Shown one piece after another: positions 1 to 6,263 of a DNA stretch of 11,095 bases. This DNA comes from Bacteroidota bacterium (GTDB lineage: Bacteria > Bacteroidota > Ignavibacteria > Kapaibacteriales > Kapaibacteriaceae): positions 4,023-15,117 of the forward strand of contig DNLG01000079.1 in the NCBI GenBank assembly GCA_003488525.1, read 5' to 3'. A program made the translations under genes and the position numbers. Every line of letters begins with the position of its first letter. Position 1 is the stretch's first letter. Under the pieces are notes generated by a model. It did no database searches and had not been told where the DNA came from. It worked only from the letters and a program-made list of their open reading frames with translations.

Positions 1-542
1 AGCGTGTCGCGGTTAAGCAGGAATCGGGCGACCGACGCATCGATTTGCTTGGGATCGTCCTGGATCATCAGTTCGCGAACCGCCTTCAGGTGCTTCGTCA
101 GAACCAGGTCGCCGATAGGAGAGGTTGGGAACTCCTCGATCAGCGACACCAGACGGTCGTCGCCGAAGACAAAGACGGCCGACGTGCAGGCCTTGGCAAA
201 GACCTTGCCGTTATAGAAACGACTGAGATTGACGACCTCTGTCGGGTGATTGGGTGTGAATGAGATGTTGCACGTTCCGCGGAAAATGGCCGCAATACGG
301 CGCCCCTCCACGGGCTCGAGGAACACCACCGAGCCGCTATCGAGGGTAATCGAGTATATGCCATCCTCAAAAAAGAGGCCCATGACTGAGCGGTGGCTCG
401 CCGAGTCGACCTTGAGCGTGTCAAGCCTCTTGAGCAGGGCCTCGTAGGTAATCCCGGCAGGGGGCAGTCCGGCATGGGTAGCCTGGGCTATGAGCAGAGT
501 AGGGAAGGCAAGCAGAAAGAGCATGCGCATTACGGTATTCAT
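1..542 (-). CDS. Secreted protein, 5' part only; N-terminal region resembles that of some M1-type peptidases
   Basis: Reading frame on the minus strand starting with ATG at 542-540 and running off the window edge, so 180 codons of a longer protein are seen. Residues 1-24 form a signal peptide (MNTVMRM, then LFLLAFPTLLIA, with an Ala-rich cleavage region ending ATHA), so the product is exported. The body contains a beta-rich stretch, residues about 59-110, with GSVVFLEPVEGRR (70-82) followed by IFRGTCNISFTP (86-97). This resembles the region ahead of the catalytic domain in some bacterial M1-family metallopeptidase-like proteins (pattern LEPVNGR...F.G.G.F.FTP), as I remember that family. The HExxH zinc site that would prove it lies outside the window. 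GAAGG sits just upstream of the start. The gene is divergent from thyX. The coding call is firm; the family is tentative. Confidence 0.8.
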   Translation of the reverse strand, partial: MNTVMRMLFLLAFPTLLIAQATHAGLPPAGITYEALLKRLDTLKVDSASHRSVMGLFFEDGIYSITLDSGSVVFLEPVEGRRIAAIFRGTCNISFTPNHPTEVVNLSRFYNGKVFAKACTSAVFVFGDDRLVSLIEEFPTSPIGDLVLTKHLKAVRELMIQDDPKQIDASVARFLLNRDT

Positions 543-554
543 ACGACCTTCGGA

Positions 555-575
555 TGGTAAACGGTCCTGGTAAAC
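555..575. repeat. Tandem 8-bp direct repeat TGGTAAAC in the divergent control region
   Basis: TGGTAAAC occurs at 555-562 and again at 568-575, a period of 13 bp. It lies between the divergent starts of the secreted protein (542) and thyX (638). Direct repeats at about one helical turn can be binding sites for a transcription regulator. No regulator gene is in view, so the role is inference, and chance is not excluded. Confidence 0.3.
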
Positions 576-625
576 AACAGTTATGGCAGCCCGAATCTAG
601 TCTACGGGATGGTTTGACGCAAACG

Positions 626-633
626 TATCTTTG
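626..633 (+). promoter_or_regulatory. Promoter-like motif TATCTTTG (TAnnTTTG) just before thyX
   Basis: TATCTTTG matches the Bacteroidota -7 promoter element TAnnTTTG exactly and ends 4 bases before the thyX ATG at 638. A TTTG stands at 613-616, but it is closer than the usual -33 element. If the motif is used, transcription would begin at or within a few bases of the start codon, giving a leaderless or near-leaderless message. That would fit the absence of a Shine-Dalgarno sequence ahead of 638. It is only meaningful if the organism belongs to that phylum, which is not proven. Confidence 0.3.
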
Positions 634-637
634 CCGT

Positions 638-1474
638 ATGACTGAAGAGGTACAGGCCCTTGTGGGCAAAGAGTTCCGATGCCTTGACAAAGGATTTGTC
701 AGGCTTATTGATGTCATGGGTGATGACTCGGCGATCGTTCAGGCCGCCCGCGTGTCATACGGATCGGGAACCAAGAAGGTTCACGAAGACAGGGGGCTGA
801 TACGGTATCTGATGCGCCACTTGCACACCACCCCATTCGAGATGGTGGAGTTCAAGTTCCACGTCAAGCTGCCGATCTTCGTTGCCAGGCAATGGATCCG
901 TCATCGCACGGCCAATGTGAACGAGTACTCGGGTCGCTACTCGGAGATGAAGGATGAGTTCTACGTGCCGGACGCCGATCAGGTGCGTGCTCAGAGTGCG
1001 ATGAACAAGCAGGGCCGGGCCGACGAGGCCTTCGACGCCGAGCGGGCCGAGTCTATCCGCACGTCGATGCAGCAGACCCAGGACATGCTCTACGGTCAGT
1101 ATCAGGAGATGCTTTCAACGGACCTTGCTCGCGAGATCGCACGAATTAACCTGCCGGTATCGAACTATACCGAGTGGTATTGGAAGATCGATCTTCACAA
1201 CCTGTTCCACTTTCTGCGTCTGCGCATCGATGCGCATGCGCAGTACGAGATCCGCGTCTATGGCGAGGCAATGGCTGAGATCGCCAAGGCTGCCGTGCCC
1301 CTTGCCTATGAGGCCTTCGAAGACTACATCCTGCACGCTCAGAGATTCTCGCGCACGGAACTGGAGATCATCCGTTCAACGTTGTCCACCTTGCCGCCTC
1401 TCGACGAGCTGCAGGCCAGGGGGCTGAGCGCTCGCGAAGCACGGGAGTTTCTCGACAAACTGCAAAAGGACTGA
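638..1474 (+). CDS. thyX: FAD-dependent thymidylate synthase ThyX
   Basis: Makes dTMP from dUMP in the cytoplasm, using methylenetetrahydrofolate as carbon donor and NADPH-reduced FAD as reductant. Unlike ThyA it releases tetrahydrofolate. The 278-residue product carries the ThyX signature RHRTANVNEYSGRYS at residues 88-102 (consensus RHRxxxxNExSxRYS), which binds FAD and dUMP. Other expected family segments are VQAARVSYGSGTK (34-46), the NLFHFLRLR helix and the downstream QYEIR. Length is normal for the family. The frame is open from an ATG at 554, but that would add 28 residues with no family likeness reaching into the divergent control region, so 638 is preferred. No clear Shine-Dalgarno sequence precedes it. 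The next gene begins 4 bases after the stop, so the two are probably cotranscribed. Confidence 0.97.
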   Translation: MTEEVQALVGKEFRCLDKGFVRLIDVMGDDSAIVQAARVSYGSGTKKVHEDRGLIRYLMRHLHTTPFEMVEFKFHVKLPIFVARQWIRHRTANVNEYSGRYSEMKDEFYVPDADQVRAQSAMNKQGRADEAFDAERAESIRTSMQQTQDMLYGQYQEMLSTDLAREIARINLPVSNYTEWYWKIDLHNLFHFLRLRIDAHAQYEIRVYGEAMAEIAKAAVPLAYEAFEDYILHAQRFSRTELEIIRSTLSTLPPLDELQARGLSAREAREFLDKLQKD

Positions 1475-1478
1475 TCAC

Positions 1479-2534
1479 ATGCCGAATGGCCGCACGATCG
1501 CCGGGCGATTCTCTCTGCTGGGAGCTGTCGCGCTGTGCGTTCTTGCGGTGGGCTGCCGACAGGATCCGGTTGTGCCGAGCGAACCGGCGTTCCCGATCAT
1601 TCCTGCGCATCTGGCAACCGTTCCGGTGCCATCGGACAATGCACTCACACCGGCGAAGGTCGAGCTCGGCCGTCGTCTGTTCTACGAAAAGCGGCTCTCG
1701 AGCGAAGGCACGGTTTCCTGCGCGTCATGCCACCGTCAGGACAAGGCCTTCAGCGATGCACCGAATCAGGTCAGCCGTGGCGTCAACAATGCTCTGGGTC
1801 AGCGCAACGCCCCCTCACTGATCAATGTGGCATATCGGCCGCACTTCTTTTGGGACGGACGCGCTGCGACGCTGGAAGATCAGGCCATGGCGGCCTTCTT
1901 GAGCTCCGTAGAGATGGATGCCGACACGCTTGCTGTTGCGGCACTGCTTCGATCCGAGCAATATCGCGGGGCGTGGCAGGCGGCATTTGCCGACACGACG
2001 GTAACCATGCGCCGAGCCATGATGGCCATAGCGAGTTTCGAGCGGACGCTCGTGAGCGCTGACAGCCGCTATGACCGATACGTCCTGGGCGACCGCACGG
2101 CACTGTCGGAGCAGGAGCGCCGGGGGATGAATCTGTTCTTTAGTGCCCGCTCAATGTGCGGGGCGTGCCATGGTGGACAGGATCTGACGAACGATCAGTT
2201 TCAGAACATCGGACTGTTCAATCATTACTTCGACCGTGGACGCTTCAATGTTACCAGGAACCCACGCGACGAAGGTCTTTTCAAGACACCCTCACTGCGG
2301 AACATCGCTCTGACATCCCCCTACATGGCAACGGGCGACAGTGATAAGGGGCTACTGACCACGCTCGAGCAGGTGGTGCAGCACTACAATGAAGGGGGGA
2401 CGCCGTTTGCCAACAAAGACAAGCGCGTGCGAAAGCTTGGTCTGTCGGATGCCGAGGTTGCCGACCTTGTGGCCTTTATGAAGGCGCTCACCGACTCGTC
2501 GACACTTACGCGTGCTGAGTGGTCGGCACCCTGA
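1479..2534 (+). CDS. Di-haem cytochrome c peroxidase (CcpA/MauG family) lipoprotein
   Basis: Predicted envelope enzyme that reduces hydrogen peroxide with electrons from c-type cytochromes, or a MauG-like relative. Of 351 residues, about 11-26 form a lipoprotein signal ending LAVGC, so Cys26 is the likely lipidated residue. Two haem c attachment sites, one per domain, are visible: CASCH at 81-85 and CGACH at 227-231. Family motifs include FWDGRAATLEDQA (124-136), ASFERTL (185-191), FKTPSLRNI (268-276) and HYNEGG (302-307). The usual PYMHDG segment reads PYMATG (281-286): the Met that can ligate the high-potential haem is kept, but the neighbouring His is Ala. AAAAGGA (1464-1470) is a good ribosome-binding site 8 bases before the ATG, inside the end of thyX. 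Substrate and physiological role are not determined by the sequence. Confidence 0.93.
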   Translation: MPNGRTIAGRFSLLGAVALCVLAVGCRQDPVVPSEPAFPIIPAHLATVPVPSDNALTPAKVELGRRLFYEKRLSSEGTVSCASCHRQDKAFSDAPNQVSRGVNNALGQRNAPSLINVAYRPHFFWDGRAATLEDQAMAAFLSSVEMDADTLAVAALLRSEQYRGAWQAAFADTTVTMRRAMMAIASFERTLVSADSRYDRYVLGDRTALSEQERRGMNLFFSARSMCGACHGGQDLTNDQFQNIGLFNHYFDRGRFNVTRNPRDEGLFKTPSLRNIALTSPYMATGDSDKGLLTTLEQVVQHYNEGGTPFANKDKRVRKLGLSDAEVADLVAFMKALTDSSTLTRAEWSAP

Positions 2535-2597
2535 TGTTGTCATTACGACAAACGCGCGACTTTAACGAGAGTTTGATTTTGCCGTAACGTCTGCGTG
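2535..2597 (+). promoter_or_regulatory. Spacer ahead of the sugar-acid cluster, with a 15-bp palindrome and a weak promoter-like motif
   Basis: A perfect inverted repeat TTGTC-ATTAC-GACAA lies at 2537-2551, three bases after the peroxidase stop. It has no T-run after it, so it is not a convincing intrinsic terminator and could be an operator or chance. TGATTTTG at 2574-2581 is one base off the Bacteroidota -7 element TAnnTTTG and would place a transcript start about 10 bases before the ATG at 2598. This is the largest gap before the cluster, so a promoter is expected here, but none is clear. Confidence 0.25.
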
Positions 2598-3635
2598 ATG
2601 TCAGCCGAAGAGATTTGCATCGTCATGCAACGATGTAACATTCTTTTCATCTGCGGCTCGGTCAATCAGACCACCATGATGGTGGAGATCGCGCGTCATC
2701 TACCCGATCATACGTGCCGATTCACACCGCACTACGCCGACGGCCTCATGGAAGAGGCCGCGCAGCGAGGGCTGCTCGAGTGGACCATCATCGGCACACG
2801 CCATCGTGAGCGTGCCCGCCAGGTACTCACGGCGCATGGTTGCGTGATCGATGAGCGCGGAAGCGCCAACGACTACGACCTTGTGGTCACCTGCAGTGAT
2901 CTCGTGGTCCAGCGAAACATCGTTGGCAAGCCGGTGATCCTTGTCCAGGAGGGCATGACCGATCCGGAGAATGCGATGTACCGAACGGTTGTTGCTCTTG
3001 GTCTGCCACGGTACCTGGCCTCAACGTCGACATTTGGACTGTCGCATCAGTATCGGTATCTCTGTGTGGCCTCCGAGGGCTACCGTGAGCACTTCAGGCG
3101 CAAGGGTGTGCCAACGTCGAAGATCCGCGTGACGGGCATCCCGAACTTCGATAACTGTGATCGCTTCCGCAGCATACCTGCTCAGCACAGCAACTACGTG
3201 CTTGTGGCCACCAGTGATGCGCGGGAGACTCTCAAACTGGAGAATCGCCGGCGCACCATCGAGCATGCCAAGAGCATCGCCAATGGCCGGATGCTGGTGT
3301 TCAAGCTACATCCAAATGAACGCGTTGACCGCGCCAAGCGGGAGATCGAACGCTGGGCTCCGGGGTCGCCGGTCTATCATGGTTGCGATATCAATCCTCT
3401 GATCGCCCACTGCGATGCGCTGATCACAAAGTTCTCCTCGTGCGTCTACGTTGGCATCGCTCTCGGTAAGGAGGTCTATAGCGACTTCCCGGTCGATGAG
3501 TTACGCCGGATGTGCCCGATTCAGAATGGTGGTCGCTCGGGTGCTGCCATCGCCGACGTCTGCCGGGAAGTGATGATTGAAGTTGCCGCACCCGCATTTG
3601 AGCCTTCGGTGCTGGAGTTCCGGAGAGCCGTATGA
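2598..3635 (+). CDS. GT-B-fold protein, glycosyltransferase/UDP-GlcNAc 2-epimerase-like, function unknown
   Basis: Cytoplasmic protein of 345 residues with two Rossmann-like halves. The N-terminal half opens with NILFICGSVNQTTMM (14-28) and includes LVVTCSDLVVQ (95-105) and ILVQEGMTDPE (114-124). The C-terminal half includes IRVTGIPNFDN (176-186), a strand YVLVATS (200-206), FKLHPNE (235-241) and ITKFSSCVYVGIALGKEV (276-293). The TGIP, KLHP and S-x(8)-GK patterns recall GT-B enzymes such as UDP-GlcNAc 2-epimerases and CDP-glycerol-type transferases, but I cannot assign a reaction. As first gene of the cluster it may transfer the CMP-activated sugar made downstream. Start is uncertain: GTG at 2595, ATG at 2598 or ATG at 2625. 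The last gives MQRCNILFICG, closest to where the fold begins, but none has a strong ribosome site. Its stop overlaps the next start (ATGA). Confidence 0.7.
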   Translation: MSAEEICIVMQRCNILFICGSVNQTTMMVEIARHLPDHTCRFTPHYADGLMEEAAQRGLLEWTIIGTRHRERARQVLTAHGCVIDERGSANDYDLVVTCSDLVVQRNIVGKPVILVQEGMTDPENAMYRTVVALGLPRYLASTSTFGLSHQYRYLCVASEGYREHFRRKGVPTSKIRVTGIPNFDNCDRFRSIPAQHSNYVLVATSDARETLKLENRRRTIEHAKSIANGRMLVFKLHPNERVDRAKREIERWAPGSPVYHGCDINPLIAHCDALITKFSSCVYVGIALGKEVYSDFPVDELRRMCPIQNGGRSGAAIADVCREVMIEVAAPAFEPSVLEFRRAV

Positions 3636-4444
3636 GCATGCATCCGAAGGTTGTCATCATCTGTCAGGCCCGCACCGGGTCGACGCGTCTGTCGGGCAAA
3701 GTACTCCTCCCGCTTGCTGGCGAGCCCCTTCTGCTGCGCTTTCTTGAACGTGTATCGATGTCCAAATACGCTGCGAACATCGTGGTTGCCACAACACAGA
3801 TGCCGCAGGACGATGAGATCGTATCGCTTTGCAGCGAGGCCGGCTATACAGTGTTCCGCGGACATGAGACGGATCTGCTGGATCGGCACTTTCGGGCCGC
3901 AGGTGCGATGGACGCAGACGTGGTGGTGAAGATCCCCACGGACTGTCCGCTGATCGATCCGCGCGTGATCGACCTGGTGATCGACACATACCTTGCAGCA
4001 TATCCGCATGTGGATTACGTGAGCAATCTGCACCCGGCGACGTGGCCCGACGGAAACGACGTCGAGGTGATGACGTTTCTGGCCTTGCAGCGTGCATGGG
4101 CTTCGGCCAGCTTGCCCCACGAGCGTGAGCATACGACGCCTTGGCTCTGGGAGAGCAATCATCACATCCGCACGTTGAACGTTGAGCGTCCGGATGGTCA
4201 GAAGCTGGACGAACGATACCGCTGGACGATCGATCATCCCGAGGACTACCTTCTGATCCGTGCTGTGTTTGATGCCCTGTATTGGGACAATCCGCGGTTT
4301 CGCTGCGAAGACGTGCTGGCATTTCTGGCTCAGCATCCGGAGGTCGATCTGATCAACGAGCACCTGCGGGGTCAGGGATGGTATGCCACTCACCAGCAGC
4401 AGAAAGCAAAGGAGTTTACATCTCAACGAAGGATCGCCTCATGA
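3632..4444 (+). CDS. SpsF-like cytidylyltransferase, probable CMP-ulosonate synthetase
   Basis: Cytoplasmic nucleotidyltransferase of 270 residues, of the SpsF/CMP-Kdo synthetase-like group. The nucleotide-binding start CQARTGSTRLSGKVL (11-25) is typical of SpsF: it has the RxGSxRLxGK pattern with the leading QAR. Further family blocks are VFRG (74-77), KIPTDCPLIDP (100-110), PDGNDVEVM (139-147), REHTTPWLW (165-173) and RWTIDHPEDY (197-206). The family transfers CMP from CTP to a sugar, usually a 2-ulosonic acid. A NeuB-like synthase in the same cluster suggests that its product is the substrate. GGAGAG at 3622-3627 serves as ribosome site. The start overlaps the upstream stop (ATGA), and its own stop overlaps the transketolase start (ATGA). 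The family is confident; the substrate is inferred. Confidence 0.85.
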   Translation: MSMHPKVVIICQARTGSTRLSGKVLLPLAGEPLLLRFLERVSMSKYAANIVVATTQMPQDDEIVSLCSEAGYTVFRGHETDLLDRHFRAAGAMDADVVVKIPTDCPLIDPRVIDLVIDTYLAAYPHVDYVSNLHPATWPDGNDVEVMTFLALQRAWASASLPHEREHTTPWLWESNHHIRTLNVERPDGQKLDERYRWTIDHPEDYLLIRAVFDALYWDNPRFRCEDVLAFLAQHPEVDLINEHLRGQGWYATHQQQKAKEFTSQRRIAS

Positions 4445-5298
4445 CGTTAGAAGAGCGTAACGCACTTGAGCAGGCCGCGCTGCGCGTTCGGCAGCACATT
4501 GTGCGAATGTCCACCAACGGCGGCTGTTTCATCGGTGCCTCACTCTCGTGTGCCGACGTACTGGTCTATCTCTACTGGCGGTTCCTGAACATCTCGCCGC
4601 TGACGGTGAACGCCGAGGATCGCGACGTACTGCTGCTGTCTAAGGGCCACGACGTGCCGGCTCTCTATGGTGTGCTTGCCGAACGGGGCTTCATCAGCAA
4701 GGATCGCCTGAAGAATCACCTGTCGGTGGACGATCACATATACTGGCATCCGAACCGCGCTGTAAGCGGCGTAGAGTTCCACTCCGGCTCGCTAGGGCAC
4801 CTGCTGAGCGTCGGTATGGGCATGGCCCTGGATGCCCGCATGAAAGGGCTCCCCACGCGTGTCGTCGTGATTCTCGGTGACGGGGAACTCAACGAAGGAA
4901 GCGTCTGGGAGGCTTGTCTGGTAGCCTCGGCCCTGAGCATTGACAACCTTGTTGCCATCGTCGACCGGAATCACTTTCAGGCCAACATACGCACCGAGGA
5001 GCTTGTGCCGCTGGAGCCCCTTGCGGAGAAGTTCCGAGCCTTCGGATGGGACGCGATGTACGTCAACGGTCATGACATGGAATCACTCGATGAATGCTTT
5101 GGTGCTCTGCAGCTCAACACAGGTAGGCCTACCGTTGTGATCGCCGATACCCGCCGCGGCAAGGGGCTACCCAGCATTGAAGAGCGTGCCGATCGGTGGT
5201 TCTGCAACTTCAGTCCTGAGGAGGCCGATGCACTTCTGGACGAGCTCAGCGGCAATTCTCGCGCAACCCTAACCTCAGAAACACTGATCGTCCGATGA
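4441..5298 (+). CDS. Transketolase, N-terminal (TPP-binding) subunit
   Basis: First half of a two-gene transketolase, 285 residues, about normal for a separate N subunit. It holds the thiamine-diphosphate signature GDG (146-148, in ILGDGELNEGS) ending with N177 in IVDRN. Also present are SKGHDVPALYGVL (67-79) and HPNRAVSGVEFHSGSLGH (103-120). Housekeeping transketolases usually read PGVE..TGSLGQGL there, so SGVE...SGSLGHLL is a diverged active-site loop. Transketolase moves a two-carbon ketol unit from a ketose to an aldose. Inside a sugar-acid cluster it most likely builds or trims the carbon chain of the precursor. GAAGGA (4428-4433) fixes the start at 4441; the frame is open upstream, but that part overlaps the preceding gene. 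ATGA overlaps couple it to both neighbours. Confidence 0.93.
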   Translation: MTLEERNALEQAALRVRQHIVRMSTNGGCFIGASLSCADVLVYLYWRFLNISPLTVNAEDRDVLLLSKGHDVPALYGVLAERGFISKDRLKNHLSVDDHIYWHPNRAVSGVEFHSGSLGHLLSVGMGMALDARMKGLPTRVVVILGDGELNEGSVWEACLVASALSIDNLVAIVDRNHFQANIRTEELVPLEPLAEKFRAFGWDAMYVNGHDMESLDECFGALQLNTGRPTVVIADTRRGKGLPSIEERADRWFCNFSPEEADALLDELSGNSRATLTSETLIVR

Positions 5299-6263
5299 AC
5301 AGATACGAAACACTTCTTCTCGACACGGCCTCCCGCGATGAGCGTCTTGTGGTGATCACGGCCGAAAACCGCGGCCACATGCGCACAGTCCCGCCAATGC
5401 TTGGAGACCGATTCATTGATGTGGGCATTGCCGAGCAGACAATGATCGGCATGGCCGCCGGCATGGCCGTGCGCGGACGTGTGGTGGTAACGCATGCCCT
5501 GGCGGCGTTTCTCACGATGCGGGCCTTTGAGTTCATCCGCGACGATGTCGCCATTGCCAATGCACCCGTGATCATGGTCGGTATGGTGCCCGGCGTGCTC
5601 AGCGACGGGAATGGTCCAACACATCAGGCCATTGAAGACGTGTCGATCATGAGGGGACTGCCCAACATGGGGGTGTTCTGTCCATGCGATGAGTCTGAAT
5701 TTATCGATGGTATGCGCGTGCTCCTCGAGTCGCGTCGACCATGGTACGTCCGCTACATCAACACCCCCGATCTTGCGATCAGCCGAGTGGCCTTTGAGCC
5801 CGGTGTGGCAACGGTGGTGCGCGGAGAGTCGCTGCACCGACCGAATGTGACCATTCTCACGTATGGATTTCTAACGCGACAGTGCATCGAAGCTGCCGAA
5901 GAGCTCGGACGCGATGATGTGCAGGTGCGTGTTGTGAACATGCGAACGCTCAAGCCGGCCGACGAGAAGGCGATCCTGCACGCGGCAGGTACGAGTGAGC
6001 TTGTTGTCACGGTCGAAGATCACCTACTCACCGGCGGTCTGGCGAGTATTGTCGCCGAAACACTCATGGCACATGGCAAGGGGGCTCATGTGCTGACCAT
6101 TGGCTTTCCGACGTGGTTCACTCCCGGACGTCTGGATGAGGTTCTCGCCAACGAGCATATCAGTTCAGCTGCCATAGCCCATAGGATCCGTCAGCGTCTT
6201 GCCGACATCGTGCACGTACCTGCTGCGCCCCCTTCATCAACACACGAGGTCACCCATGCCTGA
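5295..6263 (+). CDS. Transketolase, C-terminal (pyrimidine-binding) subunit
   Basis: Second half of the split transketolase, 322 residues, expected to form a complex with the upstream subunit. The pyrimidine-binding domain includes FIDVGIAEQTMIGMAAGMA (40-58). Glu47 in that stretch is the residue that activates the thiamine ring in this family. GPTHQAIEDVSIMRGLPNM (107-125) is the usual following block. A C-terminal domain ends with FPTWFTPGRLDEVLANEHIS, typical of TK-C proteins. The start shares ATGA with the previous stop and has no evident ribosome site of its own, so it probably depends on translational coupling. That would help keep the two subunits equimolar. The last 15 or so residues are rich in Pro, Ser, Thr and His, and their DNA carries the ribosome site of the next gene. 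Confidence 0.93.
   Translation: MNRYETLLLDTASRDERLVVITAENRGHMRTVPPMLGDRFIDVGIAEQTMIGMAAGMAVRGRVVVTHALAAFLTMRAFEFIRDDVAIANAPVIMVGMVPGVLSDGNGPTHQAIEDVSIMRGLPNMGVFCPCDESEFIDGMRVLLESRRPWYVRYINTPDLAISRVAFEPGVATVVRGESLHRPNVTILTYGFLTRQCIEAAEELGRDDVQVRVVNMRTLKPADEKAILHAAGTSELVVTVEDHLLTGGLASIVAETLMAHGKGAHVLTIGFPTWFTPGRLDEVLANEHISSAAIAHRIRQRLADIVHVPAAPPSSTHEVTHA

Noticed and set aside
554..637. Upstream extension of thyX from ATG 554
   Set aside because: The 28 extra residues look unlike ThyX, cover the divergent control region and its direct repeat, and the family N-terminus fits a start at 638.
3521..4426. Long open frame on the minus strand opposite the cytidylyltransferase gene (301 codons)
   Set aside because: It lies antisense to a gene with clear family motifs, has no recognisable domain, and its composition is that of a GC-rich shadow frame.
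5070..5837. Long minus-strand open frame across the transketolase gene junction (255 codons)
   Set aside because: His-rich, low-likeness translation opposite two well-supported genes; a shadow frame.
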